DNA of 64,000 nucleotides from Streptomyces sp. TRM68416 (GCF_014596915.1 NZ_JACVWU010000033.1:35435-99434); one strand, 5' to 3'; shown: positions 17,723-27,192, counted from the first letter of the stretch. Program-made: numbers and translations. Notes: generated by a model not told the origin, from the sequence alone.

Positions 17723-19987
17723 TCATGCGTCTGTCCTGCGCGGTGCGAGTCTGAAGTCGAGTGCCGTCCAGCGGCGGCCCGCCGACACCGTGCGCACCGC
17801 CTGGCCGATCGCCTTGCGCGAACCCACGAGGACGACCAGCTTCTTCGCCCGGGTGACCGCCGTGTACAGCAGGTTCCGCTGAAGCATCATCCACGCGCCC
17901 GTGGTCACCGGGATCACCACCGCCGGGTACTCGCTGCCCTGCGAGCGGTGGATCGTCACCGCGTACGCGTGCGCCAGCTCGTCCAGTTCGTCGAAGTCGT
18001 ACGGCACCTCCTCGTCCTCGTCCGTCAGCACCGTCAGACGCTGGTCGACCGGGTCGAGCGAGGTGACCACGCCCACGGTGCCGTTGAAGACGCCGTTCTC
18101 GCCCTTCTCGTAATTGTTGCGAATCTGGGTGACCTTGTCGCCGACCCGGAAGACCCGGCCGCCGAACCGCTTCTCGGGCAGATCGGGGCGGCCGGGGGTG
18201 ATGGCCTGCTGGAGCAGGCCGTTGAGCGTGCCCGCGCCGGCCGGACCGCGGTGCATGGGCGCGAGCACCTGGACGTCGCGGCGCGGGTCGAGGCCGAACT
18301 TGGCCGGAATCCGCCGGGCCGCGACGTCCACCGTGAGCCGGCCGGCCTCCTCCGTGTCGTCCTCGACGAAGAGGAAGAAGTCCTTCATGCCGTCCGTGAC
18401 CGGGTGCTGCCCGGAGTTGATCCGGTGCGCGTTGGTGACCACGCCGGACTGCTGGGCCTGCCGGAACACGCGCGTGAGGCGGACGGCGGGGACGGGGCTG
18501 TCGTCCGCGAGGAGGTCCCTGAGCACCTCGCCCGCGCCGACCGACGGCAGTTGGTCGACGTCCCCCACGAAGAGGAGGTGGGCGCCCGGGGGGACCGCCT
18601 TCACCAGCTTGTTGGCCAGCAGCAGGTCCAGCATCGAGGCCTCGTCGACCACCACCAGGTCGGCGTCCAGGGGGCGATCCTTGTCGTAGGCCGCGTCGCC
18701 GCCGGGCTTGAGCTCCAGCAGGCGGTGGACGGTGGAGGCCTCGGCGCCGGTGAGTTCCGCGAGGCGCTTGGCGGCCCGGCCGGTGGGGGCGGCGAGCACG
18801 ACCTTCGCCTTCTTGGCGCGGGCCAGCTCCACGACCGAGCGGACCGTGAAGGACTTGCCGCAGCCGGGGCCGCCGGTGAGGACGGCGACCTTCTCCGTCA
18901 GCGCCAGCTTGACGGCGGCCTCCTGCTCGGGGGCGAGGTCGGCGCCCGTGCGGTCCTTCAGCCAGGCCAGCGCCTTGTCCCAGGCGACCTCGCGGAAGCC
19001 GGGCATGCGGTCCTCGTCGGTGCGCAGGAGGCGCAGGAGCTGGGCGGAGAGGGAGAGTTCGGCGCGGTGGAAGGGAACGAGGTAGACGGCAGTGACGGGG
19101 TCCCCGTCCTTGCCGTCCGGGCCCGGCACCTTCTCCCGTACGACGCCGGGGTCGCCGGAGTCCTCGTCCGGCAGGGCCAGCTCCGCGAGACACTCGATGA
19201 CCAGGCCGGTGTCGACCTGGAGCAGCTTCACCGCGTCGGCGATCAGGCGTTCCTCCGGGAGGAAGCAGTTGCCCTGGTCGGCGGATTGCGACAGGGCGTA
19301 CTGCAGGCCCGCCTTGACGCGCTCCGGGCTGTCGTGCGGGATGCCGACGGACTGGGCGATGCGGTCGGCGGTGAGGAAGCCGATGCCCCAGACGTCGGCG
19401 GCCAGTCGGTAGGGCTGGTTCTTCACCACGGAGATGGAGGCGTCGCCGTACTTCTTGTAGATGCGTACCGCGATGGAGGTGGAGACCTCGACGGTCTGGA
19501 GGAAGAGCATGACCTCCTTGATCGCCTTCTGTTCCTCCCAGGCGTCGGCGATCTTCCTGGTGCGCTTGGGGCCGAGGCCGGGGACCTCGATGAGGCGCTT
19601 GGGCTCCTCCTCGATGATCTTCAGGGTGTCCATGCCGAAGTGCTGGGTGATGCGGTCGGCGAAGACCGGGCCGATGCCCTTGACCAGGCCTGAGCCGAGG
19701 TAGCGGCGGATGCCCTGGACGGTGGCGGGGAGGACGGTGGTGTAGTTCTCCACGGTGAACTGCTTGCCGTACTGCGGGTGGGAGCCCCAGCGGCCCTCCA
19801 TCCGCAGGGACTCGCCGACCTGGGCGCCGAGCAGCGCGCCGACGACCGTGAGGAGGTCGCCGCCGCCTCTGCCCGTGTCGACGCGGGCCACCGTGTAGCC
19901 GTTCTCCTCGTTGGCGTAGGTGATGCGCTCCAGGACACCTTCGAGCACGGCGAGTCGCCGCTCGCCGCTCCCCGTTCCCCGATCCAT
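17723..19987 (-). CDS. recD2: RecD2-type 5'-3' DNA helicase
   Basis: A 754-residue superfamily 1B helicase that works outside a RecBCD complex. Layout: an N-terminal OB-like and helix-hairpin-helix region (VPGLGPKRTRKIADAW, ADVWGIGFLTADRIA), then Walker A GGPGCGKSFT, Walker B VVDEASMLD, the GDVDQLPSVGAGEVL motif III region, LTRVFRQ, and AYAVTIHRSQGSEYPAVV near the C-terminus. Length matches RecD2 (about 720-760). The frame continues upstream to 20293, but ATG 19987 (MDRGTGSGERRLAVLEGVLERITY) begins the recognisable N-domain. It stands as a single gene. Confidence 0.92.
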   Translation of the reverse strand: MDRGTGSGERRLAVLEGVLERITYANEENGYTVARVDTGRGGGDLLTVVGALLGAQVGESLRMEGRWGSHPQYGKQFTVENYTTVLPATVQGIRRYLGSGLVKGIGPVFADRITQHFGMDTLKIIEEEPKRLIEVPGLGPKRTRKIADAWEEQKAIKEVMLFLQTVEVSTSIAVRIYKKYGDASISVVKNQPYRLAADVWGIGFLTADRIAQSVGIPHDSPERVKAGLQYALSQSADQGNCFLPEERLIADAVKLLQVDTGLVIECLAELALPDEDSGDPGVVREKVPGPDGKDGDPVTAVYLVPFHRAELSLSAQLLRLLRTDEDRMPGFREVAWDKALAWLKDRTGADLAPEQEAAVKLALTEKVAVLTGGPGCGKSFTVRSVVELARAKKAKVVLAAPTGRAAKRLAELTGAEASTVHRLLELKPGGDAAYDKDRPLDADLVVVDEASMLDLLLANKLVKAVPPGAHLLFVGDVDQLPSVGAGEVLRDLLADDSPVPAVRLTRVFRQAQQSGVVTNAHRINSGQHPVTDGMKDFFLFVEDDTEEAGRLTVDVAARRIPAKFGLDPRRDVQVLAPMHRGPAGAGTLNGLLQQAITPGRPDLPEKRFGGRVFRVGDKVTQIRNNYEKGENGVFNGTVGVVTSLDPVDQRLTVLTDEDEEVPYDFDELDELAHAYAVTIHRSQGSEYPAVVIPVTTGAWMMLQRNLLYTAVTRAKKLVVLVGSRKAIGQAVRTVSAGRRWTALDFRLAPRRTDA

Positions 19988-20430
19988 GCCCTGACGGTAC
20001 CGGGGGCCGCTGACAGTCGGGGGGCGGCGGGACGGCCGGGTGCGGTGGGGGTGCGTGTGGGGCGCCTGGGCCCGGGTGGATGCCTGCGGCGGCCTGCCCG
20101 GGTGCGGTGGGGGTGCGCGTAGCGCCTGGGGCGGGTGGGTGAGTCGGGGCCGCGCCGGGGGGTATCCGTCCTCGGTCCGGCGCCCCGCACGCCTACAGGT
20201 CCCCCACGTCAACGCCGGCCGCTGCGGGCGGACACCCCCCGACACGTCCCCTCCCCGCCGCGGGCGGCTGCGGGCCCGTCCGCCTTCCGGCACAGGACCA
20301 ACTCGCAGTACAGGCCGACTCGCGACGCGCGGCCGTCTTCCCCCCTTGCCGGCCGTCGGCCACCATCCGCCTTCCGACGCAGGTTCACATCACGCAGCCC
20401 GTCACCTTCCGACGCAGGTCCGCATCATTC
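19988..20430. other. Gene-free segment upstream of recD2 with short duplications
   Basis: No gene supported. CGGGTGCGGTGGGGGTGCG occurs at about 20037 and again at 20099. A second duplication, CCTTCCGACGCAGGT followed by a degenerate copy of CAGCCCGTC, occurs twice between about 20368 and 20440 and leads into the palindromic cluster that follows. Confidence 0.4.
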
Positions 20431-20600
20431 AGCCCGTCCGGCGTTTGAGGACGAGGCCCCTTCAGGGCCGATGGGGGTCCGGGGGCGGAGCCCCCGGGTG
20501 GGGTGCAGGGGCGGAGCCCCGTGGGGGTCTGGGAGCGGAGCCCCCTGGCGGGGTTGAAGGGGCGGCAGCCCCTGGGATGGGACGGGTAGGGGCGGCGGGG
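20431..20600. repeat. Cluster of Streptomyces intergenic palindromic elements
   Basis: Begins with the motif GTCCGGCGTTTGAGGACGAG, found widely between Streptomyces genes, then at least four imperfect GGGGGCGGAGCCCC-type palindromes in tandem with degenerate spacers. It lies about 150 bp upstream of rbsR. Function unknown; strong hairpins may end transcription. Confidence 0.65.
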
Positions 20601-20663
20601 GCGGAGGACGTGGAGGGTCACGATCCGGTCTCAGGGGGTGGGTGAGGGGTTGATTAACGGACG

Positions 20664-20709
20664 TGTAATCGATTCCAATCCTCTCTACACGTCGATGTAA
20701 TCGATTCCA
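20664..20709 (+). promoter_or_regulatory. Two LacI-family operators in front of the ribose operon
   Basis: TGTAATCGATTCCA is present twice, at 20664-20677 and 20696-20709, start to start 32 bp (three helical turns). Each is a near-palindrome centred on AATCGATT, the standard shape of a LacI/PurR-family site. The second ends 28 bp before rbsR. This fits autoregulation by the adjacent repressor. Confidence 0.75.
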
Positions 20710-20737
20710 GCAGTATCCACAAGGAGGTGGAACGGCG

Positions 20738-21775
20738 ATGGCGAGCATCAAGGACGTCGCCCGTGAAGCGGGCGTCTCCGTTGCCACGGTCTCGCGCGTC
20801 CTGAACGACCACCCGTCGGTCAGCGCGGACGCACGCGCACGCGTACTGGCCGCCGTCGAGACCCTGGGCTACCGCCCGAACGCCGTCGCCCGTTCCCTGC
20901 GCACCGACCAGACCCGCACCCTCGGCCTGGTCATCAGCGACGTACTGAACCCGTACTTCACCGAACTGGCCCGCTCCGTGGAGGAGGAGGCCCGCGCGCT
21001 CGGCTACAGCGTCATCATCGGCAACGCCGACGAGCGACCCGATCTTCAGGATCACCACGTGCGGACCCTGTTGGACCGGCGGATCGACGGGCTTCTCGTC
21101 TCCCCCACCGACGGCGGCTCCCCGCTGATGCTCGACGCCGCGCGCGCGGGAACCCCGATGGTCTTCGTCGACCGGTGGATCCCGGGCGTGGACGTACCGG
21201 TGGTGCGGGCCGACGGGCGGGCGGCGGTGCGGGATCTCGTCGCGCACCTGTACGGGCTGGGGCACCGGCGGCTCGCCATCATCGCGGGCCCCGCGGCCAC
21301 CACCACCGGACAGGAACGCGTGGAGGCCTTCCGGGACGCCCTCGCCGCCCACGGACTCGAACTCCCCGACGCCTACATCGGCCAGGGCGACTTCCAGGCC
21401 GAGAGCGGGCGCCGGGTCACCGAGGGCTTCCTCGACCTGCCCGAGCCGCCCGAGGTCGTCTTCGCGGCCGACAACCTGATGGCGCTCGGCGCCCTGGACG
21501 CCGTACGCGCGCGTGGGCTGCGGGTGCCGCAGGACCTCGCGCTCGCCGCGTTCGACGACATCCCGTGGTTCGTGCACACCGATCCGCCGGTCACCGCCAT
21601 TGCCCAGCCCACGGGCGAGCTGGGGCGCGCCGCCGTACGCGCGCTGGTCGACCGCATCGAGGGGCGGCCCCCCGAGTCCGTCACCCTCCCCGCCCGTCTC
21701 GTCGTACGCCGCTCGTGCGGCGAGCCACCGGCTTCCCCGGAGCCGACCCCCGTACAGAACAGGAGCCAGTCGTGA
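20738..21775 (+). CDS. rbsR: LacI-family ribose operon repressor (RbsR-like)
   Basis: 345 residues. The N-terminal helix-turn-helix IKDVAREAGVSVATVSRVLN is followed by the hinge region and a periplasmic-binding-like sensor domain (TLGLVISDVLNPYF, GLLVSPTDGG, VFVDRWIPGVDVPVV, VVFAADNLMALGAL, LALAAFDDIPWF). It probably represses rbsR-A-CB-K-D and is released by ribose or a ribose metabolite. RBS AAGGAGG precedes ATG 20738. The stop overlaps the rbsA GTG (GTGA), so repressor and transporter are translated together. Confidence 0.88.
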   Translation: MASIKDVAREAGVSVATVSRVLNDHPSVSADARARVLAAVETLGYRPNAVARSLRTDQTRTLGLVISDVLNPYFTELARSVEEEARALGYSVIIGNADERPDLQDHHVRTLLDRRIDGLLVSPTDGGSPLMLDAARAGTPMVFVDRWIPGVDVPVVRADGRAAVRDLVAHLYGLGHRRLAIIAGPAATTTGQERVEAFRDALAAHGLELPDAYIGQGDFQAESGRRVTEGFLDLPEPPEVVFAADNLMALGALDAVRARGLRVPQDLALAAFDDIPWFVHTDPPVTAIAQPTGELGRAAVRALVDRIEGRPPESVTLPARLVVRRSCGEPPASPEPTPVQNRSQS

Positions 21776-23295
21776 GCAACGCGGACGAGTTGCTGCGCAT
21801 CGAGGGCATAAGGAAGGTCTTCCCGGGCGTGGTCGCGCTGGACGGCGTCGACTTCGATCTGCGCCGGGGCGAGGTGCACGTCCTCCTCGGTGAGAACGGC
21901 GCGGGCAAGAGCACCCTCATCAAGATGCTCTCCGGTGCCTACACGCCCGACGACGGGCGGATCCTGGTGGGCGGTGAGGAGGTGCGCATCCATGGTGCGC
22001 AGGACTCCGAGCGCCTCGGGATCGCCACCATCTATCAGGAGTTCAATCTCGTTCCCGATCTGACGGTCGCCGAGAACATCTTCCTGGGGCGGCAGCCGCG
22101 CCGGTTCGGGATGATCGACCGCGGGCGGATGGAGGCCGAGGCCGCCGAGCTGTTGAAGCGGGTCGGGGTGAACGTGTCCCCACGCGCGCGGGTGCGTGAA
22201 CTCGGTATCGCGCGGCTCCAGATGGTCGAGATCGCCAAGGCGCTCAGCCTGGACGCGCGCGTGCTGATCATGGACGAGCCGACCGCGGTGCTCACCTCCG
22301 AGGAGGTCGACAAGCTCTTCGCCATCGTGCGCACCCTGCGCGAGGACGGCGTCGGTGTTGTTTTTATTACGCATCACTTGGAGGAGATCGCCGCCCTCGG
22401 TGACCGGGTCACCGTCATCCGGGACGGGAAGAGCGTCGGGCAGGTGCCCGCTTCCACGCCCGAGGACGACCTCGTACGGCTCATGGTGGGGCGGTCGATC
22501 GAGCAGCAGTACCCGCGTGAGCGCGGCGAGACCGGTGAGCCGCTGCTGAAGGTGGAGGGGCTCGGCCGGGACGGCGTCTTCCACGACGTCTCCTTCGAGG
22601 TGCGCGCCGGTGAGGTCGTCGGCATCGCCGGGCTCGTGGGCGCGGGCCGTACGGAGGTCGCACGGGCCGTGTTCGGCGCCGACCCCTACGACCGCGGCAC
22701 GGTACGGGTGAACGGCTCCGGTCTGCGCGGCAACGATGTCAACGCCGCCATGGCCGCCGGGATCGGCCTCGTCCCCGAGGACCGCAAGGGGCAGGGGCTC
22801 GTGCTCGACGCCTCCGTGGCCGAGAACCTGGGCCTGGTGACCCTGCGCACCGCCACGCACGCGGGGCTCGTCGACCTCAAGGGGCAGCGCGAGGCCGCCG
22901 CCCGGGTCGCCGAGCAGCTCGGCGTGCGGATGGCGGGCCTCGGCCAGCACGTGCGCACGCTGTCCGGCGGCAACCAGCAGAAGGTCGTCATCGGCAAGTG
23001 GCTCCTGGCCGACACCAAGGTGCTGATCCTCGACGAGCCGACCCGCGGCATCGACGTCGGCGCCAAGGTCGAGATCTACCAGCTGATCAACGAACTCACG
23101 GCCGCCGGTGCCGCCGTACTGATGATCTCCAGCGATCTGCCCGAGGTGCTCGGCATGAGCGACCGGGTCCTGGTGATGGCCCAGGGCCGGATCGCCGGAG
23201 AACTCGCCGCCGACGAGGCGACCCAGGACGCCGTGATGGCGCTCGCCGTAAGCACTTCCCCTACCACTGAGACGGAGGCCCCCCGTGGCCGCTGA
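21772..23295 (+). CDS. rbsA: Ribose-type ABC importer, duplicated ATPase subunit (RbsA)
   Basis: A 507-residue sugar ABC ATPase of the CUT2 class with two nucleotide-binding domains. The first has Walker A GENGAGKS at 40-47 and VLIMDEPTAVLTSEEV. The second carries the usual altered P-loop GLVGAGRTEVARAVFGAD, then LSGGNQQKVVIGKWL and VLILDEPTRGIDVGAK. It energises import of a pentose through the fused permease/binding protein encoded next. Start GTG 21772, in the rbsR stop. Confidence 0.94.
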   Translation: MSNADELLRIEGIRKVFPGVVALDGVDFDLRRGEVHVLLGENGAGKSTLIKMLSGAYTPDDGRILVGGEEVRIHGAQDSERLGIATIYQEFNLVPDLTVAENIFLGRQPRRFGMIDRGRMEAEAAELLKRVGVNVSPRARVRELGIARLQMVEIAKALSLDARVLIMDEPTAVLTSEEVDKLFAIVRTLREDGVGVVFITHHLEEIAALGDRVTVIRDGKSVGQVPASTPEDDLVRLMVGRSIEQQYPRERGETGEPLLKVEGLGRDGVFHDVSFEVRAGEVVGIAGLVGAGRTEVARAVFGADPYDRGTVRVNGSGLRGNDVNAAMAAGIGLVPEDRKGQGLVLDASVAENLGLVTLRTATHAGLVDLKGQREAAARVAEQLGVRMAGLGQHVRTLSGGNQQKVVIGKWLLADTKVLILDEPTRGIDVGAKVEIYQLINELTAAGAAVLMISSDLPEVLGMSDRVLVMAQGRIAGELAADEATQDAVMALAVSTSPTTETEAPRGR

Positions 23296-25219
23296 CACGC
23301 TCAAGAGCACGACGGGCGCCACGGGGCTGCGCCGTCTGCTCCTCGACAACGGCGCGCTGACCGCGCTGATCGTCCTGGTCATCGCCATGTCGGCGCTGTC
23401 CGGTGACTTCCTGACCACCGACAACCTGCTGAACGTCGGCGTCCAGGCCGCCGTGACCGCCATCCTCGCCTTCGGCGTCACCTTCGTCATCGTCTCGGCC
23501 GGCATCGATCTGTCGGTCGGGTCGGTGGCGGCCCTGTCGGCCACCGTGCTCGCCTGGAGCGCCACGCAGGAAGGTGTTCCGGTCGTCCTCGCCGTGCTGC
23601 TGGCCGTGGCGACCGGTATCGCCTGCGGTCTGGTCAACGGCTTCCTGATCTCCTACGGCAAGCTGCCCCCGTTCATCGCCACGCTCGCGATGCTCTCGGT
23701 CGGCCGCGGCCTGTCCCTGGTCATCTCGCAGGGCTCCCCCATCGCCTTCCCCGACTCCGTCTCGCACCTCGGCGACACGCTCGGCGGCTGGCTGCCGGTG
23801 CCCGTGCTCGTGATGGTCGTCATGGGGCTCGTTACGGCCTTCGTGCTGGGCCGGACCTACATCGGGCGCTCGATGTACGCGATCGGCGGCAACGAGGAGG
23901 CCGCGCGCCTGTCGGGCCTGCGGGTGAAGAAGCAGAAGCTCGCCATCTACGCGCTGTCCGGCCTCTTCGCGGCGGCCGCGGGCATCGTGCTCGCCTCCCG
24001 GCTGTCCTCCGCGCAGCCGCAGGCCGCGCAGGGCTACGAACTGGACGCCATCGCGGCGGTCGTCATCGGCGGCGCCTCCCTGGCGGGCGGCACCGGCAAG
24101 GCCTCCGGCACGCTCATCGGCGCGCTGATCCTGGCGGTGCTGCGCAACGGGCTGAACCTGCTGTCCGTGTCCGCCTTCTGGCAGCAGGTGGTCATCGGTG
24201 TCGTCATCGCACTGGCGGTGCTGCTGGACACCGTGCGCCGCAAGGCCGGGGCGGCCCCCGTGCCCACCGGCACCGGCAACAAGGGCAAGCAGGCGCTGAC
24301 GTACGTCCTCGCCGCCGTGGTCGCGGCGGCGGTCATGGGCGCCACCTCGCTGCTGCACAGCGGCTCCTCCAACGCGGCCCAGCAGAAGGTCGGTCTGTCG
24401 CTGTCGACCCTCAACAACCCGTTCTTCGTGCAGATCCGGGCCGGCGCGCAGGAGCAGGCGAAGAAGCTGGGCGTGGACCTGACGGTCACCGACGCGCAGA
24501 ACGACGCCTCCCAGCAGGCCAACCAGTTGCAGAACTTCACCTCTGAGGGCCTCGGGTCCATCATCGTCAACCCGGTCGACTCGGACGCGGCGGGCCCCTC
24601 GGTGCGCTCGGCGAACAAGGCCGGCATCCCGGTCGTGGGCGTGGACCGCGGGGTGAACAACGCGGAGACGGCCGCGCTGGTGGCCTCCGACAACGTCGAG
24701 GGCGGCCAGTTGGGCGCCAAGGCGCTCGCCGAGAAGCTCGGCGGCAGGGGCACGATCGTCATCCTCCAGGGCCAGCCCGGCACGTCGGCCAGCCGTGAGC
24801 GCGGCGCGGGCTTCGCCGAGGGGCTGAAGGACTACCCGGGCATCAAGGTCGTGGCCAAGCAGCCGGCCGACTTCGACCGCACCAAGGGCCTCGACGTGAT
24901 GACCAACCTGCTCCAGGCCCACCCCGACATCGACGGTGTCTTCGCCGAGAACGACGAGATGGCGCTCGGCGCGATCAAGGCGCTCGGTACCAAGGCCGGC
25001 AAGTCCGTACAGGTCGTCGGTTTCGACGGCACGCCGGACGGTCTGAAGGCCGTGGAGGCGGGCACGCTGTACGCGTCGGTGGCGCAGCAGCCCAAGGAAC
25101 TCGGCAGGATTGCCGTGGACAACGCGGTACGGGCGGCCGAGGGCAAGAAGGTCGAGCAGACCGTGAAGGTGCCGGTGAAGGTGGTCACGAAGGAGAACGT
25201 GGCCGGCTTCGGCGGCTGA
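23285..25219 (+). CDS. rbsCB: Fused ribose-type ABC permease and substrate-binding protein (RbsC-RbsB)
   Basis: 644 residues that join two normally separate subunits. Residues 1-320 are a CUT2 permease (GVTFVIVSAGIDLSVGSVAALS, IGGNEEAARLSGLRVKKQK coupling loop, VVIGGASLAGGTG). Residues 337-356 form an extra membrane helix, after a Gly/Lys linker. Residues 369-644 are a ribose-binding-type domain (VGLSLSTLNNPFFVQIRAGAQ, IIVNPVDSDAAG, GVDRGVN, GVFAENDEMALGAIKAL). The binding domain lacks its own signal peptide and would be anchored outside by the extra helix. GTG 23285 overlaps rbsA by 11 bp. No stop codon or frameshift is visible at the junction. Confidence 0.92.
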   Translation: MAADTLKSTTGATGLRRLLLDNGALTALIVLVIAMSALSGDFLTTDNLLNVGVQAAVTAILAFGVTFVIVSAGIDLSVGSVAALSATVLAWSATQEGVPVVLAVLLAVATGIACGLVNGFLISYGKLPPFIATLAMLSVGRGLSLVISQGSPIAFPDSVSHLGDTLGGWLPVPVLVMVVMGLVTAFVLGRTYIGRSMYAIGGNEEAARLSGLRVKKQKLAIYALSGLFAAAAGIVLASRLSSAQPQAAQGYELDAIAAVVIGGASLAGGTGKASGTLIGALILAVLRNGLNLLSVSAFWQQVVIGVVIALAVLLDTVRRKAGAAPVPTGTGNKGKQALTYVLAAVVAAAVMGATSLLHSGSSNAAQQKVGLSLSTLNNPFFVQIRAGAQEQAKKLGVDLTVTDAQNDASQQANQLQNFTSEGLGSIIVNPVDSDAAGPSVRSANKAGIPVVGVDRGVNNAETAALVASDNVEGGQLGAKALAEKLGGRGTIVILQGQPGTSASRERGAGFAEGLKDYPGIKVVAKQPADFDRTKGLDVMTNLLQAHPDIDGVFAENDEMALGAIKALGTKAGKSVQVVGFDGTPDGLKAVEAGTLYASVAQQPKELGRIAVDNAVRAAEGKKVEQTVKVPVKVVTKENVAGFGG

Positions 25220-25230
25220 CACAGGCGCAG

Positions 25231-25256
25231 GGCGGGCGGTCCGAGGACCGCCCGCC
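25231..25256 (+). terminator. Strong hairpin between rbsCB and rbsK
   Basis: A perfect 12-bp stem (25231-25242 with 25245-25256) in the 65-bp gap. It may act as a partial terminator or mRNA stabiliser that sets transporter above enzyme levels. Confidence 0.65.
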
Positions 25257-25284
25257 CCACGTCACTTACTAGGGGAGCTACTTC

Positions 25285-26187
25285 ATGTACGACTACGACC
25301 TCCTGGTCGTAGGGTCGGCCAACGCCGACCTGGTGATCGGCGTCGAGCGCCGACCGGGGGCCGGCGAGACCGTGCTCGGCTCCGACCTGGCCGTCCACCC
25401 GGGCGGCAAGGGGGCGAACCAGGCCGTCGCGGCCGCCCGGCTCGGGGCGCGTACGGCCCTGCTGGCCCGGGTCGGCGACGACGCGCACGGCCGACTCCTG
25501 CTCGACTCGCAGCGGCACGCCGGGGTGGACACGGTGGGCGTCCTGGTGGGCGGGGCGCCGACCGGGGTCGCCCTGATCACCGTCGACCCGTCCGGGGACA
25601 ACAGCATCGTGGTCTCCCCGGGCGCGAACGGCCGTCTCACCCCCGGCGACGTGCGGGCCGCCGCAAGCCTCTTCCAGGCCTCCCGCGTGGTCTCCGTACA
25701 GCTGGAGATCCCGCTGGAGACGGTGACGGAGGTGGTCCGCAACCTCGCGGACGGCAGCCGCTTCGTCCTCAACCCCTCCCCGCCCCAGCCGCTCCCGGCG
25801 GAGGTGCTGGCCGCCTGCGACCCGCTGATCGTCAACGAGCACGAGGCGAAGGTGATCCTCGGCGACGCGGCGATCGGCGACCAGCCCGAGGACTGGGCCC
25901 GGGTCCTGCTGGCGAAGGGCCCGCGCTCGGTGGTCGTCACGCTCGGCGCGCAGGGCGCGCTGGTGGCGTCCGCGGAGGGTGTGGCGCGGGTTCCGTCCGT
26001 GAAGGTCGCGGCGGTGGACACGACGGGCGCGGGCGACGCCTTCACCGCGGCCCTGGCCTACCGGCTGGGCACCGGCGCCTCCCTCACCGAGGCGGCGACC
26101 TACGCGGCCCGGGTCGGGGCGGCGGCGGTCACCAAGGAGGGCGCGCAGGTGTCGTTCCCCACGGCGGCGGAGGTCGAGGCGCTGTGA
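25285..26187 (+). CDS. rbsK: Ribokinase (RbsK)
   Basis: 300 residues of the PfkB family; phosphorylates D-ribose to ribose 5-phosphate. Seen: the N-terminal signature HPGGKGANQAVAAARLG with the ribose-contact GGKGAN, LNPSPPQPLP, and the C-terminal AVDTTGAGDAFTAALAY with the catalytic Asp. RBS AGGGGAG precedes ATG 25285. It overlaps rbsD by 4 bp. Confidence 0.94.
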   Translation: MYDYDLLVVGSANADLVIGVERRPGAGETVLGSDLAVHPGGKGANQAVAAARLGARTALLARVGDDAHGRLLLDSQRHAGVDTVGVLVGGAPTGVALITVDPSGDNSIVVSPGANGRLTPGDVRAAASLFQASRVVSVQLEIPLETVTEVVRNLADGSRFVLNPSPPQPLPAEVLAACDPLIVNEHEAKVILGDAAIGDQPEDWARVLLAKGPRSVVVTLGAQGALVASAEGVARVPSVKVAAVDTTGAGDAFTAALAYRLGTGASLTEAATYAARVGAAAVTKEGAQVSFPTAAEVEAL

Positions 26188-26573
26188 AGAAGGCGGGCAT
26201 CCTCAACCGCCACCTGTCGGGTGCGCTGGCTGAGTTGGGCCACGGCGACGGCGTCCTGGTCTGCGACGCGGGCATGCCGATACCCGAGGGCCCGCGCGTG
26301 GTCGACCTCGCCTTCCGCGCGGGCGTCCCGTCCTTCGCCGAGGTACTGGACGGGCTGCTGGCGGAGCTGGTGGTGGAGGGCGCGACGGCCGCGGAGGAGG
26401 TACGGGAGGCCAACCCGCCGACTTCGACGCTGCTGGAGGGGCATTTTCCGGGGCTGACCCTGGTCCCGCACGACCGTCTGAAGGCCTTGTCGCGGGATGC
26501 GCGGCTGGTGGTCCGGACGGGGGAGGCTCGGCCGTACGCGAATGTGCTGCTGAGGTGCGGGGTGTTCTTCTAG
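26184..26573 (+). CDS. rbsD: D-ribose pyranase (RbsD)
   Basis: 129 residues. Interconverts the pyranose and furanose forms of ribose so that RbsK has its substrate. The opening MKKAGILNRHLSGALAELGH with the catalytic His, DAGMPIP, and the closing RTGEARPYANVLLRCGVFF are family hallmarks. GTG 26184 lies in the rbsK stop (GTGA), so translation is coupled. Confidence 0.95.
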   Translation: MKKAGILNRHLSGALAELGHGDGVLVCDAGMPIPEGPRVVDLAFRAGVPSFAEVLDGLLAELVVEGATAAEEVREANPPTSTLLEGHFPGLTLVPHDRLKALSRDARLVVRTGEARPYANVLLRCGVFF

Positions 26574-26622
26574 CCCCCGCCGCCGCCCATGCTTCGGCCC
26601 TGCTTCGCCCCGTACATGCTTC

Positions 26623-26654
26623 GAGGGGGCCCGGTCCATGGACCGGGCCCCCTC
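26623..26654. terminator. Terminator of the ribose operon
   Basis: A perfect 15-bp stem (26623-26637 with 26640-26654), 50 bp past rbsD, also downstream of the convergent 26773-27126 gene. Confidence 0.85.
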
Positions 26655-26772
26655 GTGCTGTTCCCCTCCGTATCAGAACCCCCGCGATCCCCCCAGATCC
26701 CCCTCCAGAAGTTCTGATGCCTAGTACGACACGGCAGGCGGGGGAAGGGTTGCACGGTTCCGCGAGATTTTT

Positions 26773-27126
26773 TCACCGGGAGAGATCCGGGGCCACCTCA
26801 GCGAGCCGTATCCCCCTGCTCTCCGCGACCCGCTTGACGTCCACCAGGGAGTCGACGAGGCAGACGGCCAGGTAACGCAGTTCGCCGCTGGTCGCCTTCT
26901 GCTCGGCGAGGAGTTCGGCAGCGTGGTCGAGAAGGGCACCGGCCATGCCGAGTTGAGCCGACTCCATGCCGTCGGCGAGACGCGAGACGTATCCCGTGCC
27001 GTCGCCGACCAGATAACAGGGCTTGCCCTCCGGGCCCGTCCAGGGCAGCAGGCGCGGTCCGCGGTCGGCGCCGGGATCTGTGGGCGGGTGGGAGTGGGGG
27101 TGGGGGTGGGAGTGGGGGGTGGTCAT
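26773..27126 (-). CDS. Hypothetical protein beside the XRE/DUF397 pair (117 aa)
   Basis: A soluble 117-residue protein. A His/Pro-rich stretch (residues 1-17) is followed by a compact domain with PWTGPEGKPCYLVGDGTGYVSRLADGMESAQLGMAGALLDHAAELLAE and an alpha-helical end. No catalytic motif is recognised. Small proteins of this kind are often found divergent from XRE(DUF5753)-DUF397 pairs in Streptomyces, as here, where it is divergent from the XRE gene. Function unknown; a link to the same regulatory switch is inferred. Confidence 0.7.
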   Translation of the reverse strand: MTTPHSHPHPHSHPPTDPGADRGPRLLPWTGPEGKPCYLVGDGTGYVSRLADGMESAQLGMAGALLDHAAELLAEQKATSGELRYLAVCLVDSLVDVKRVAESRGIRLAEVAPDLSR

Positions 27127-27192
27127 GTGGACCTACCTTCTCCGTGACTGCGTTCTGTGGCGAATCCATCACAGAGTGGGGTCGGGGGTGGC

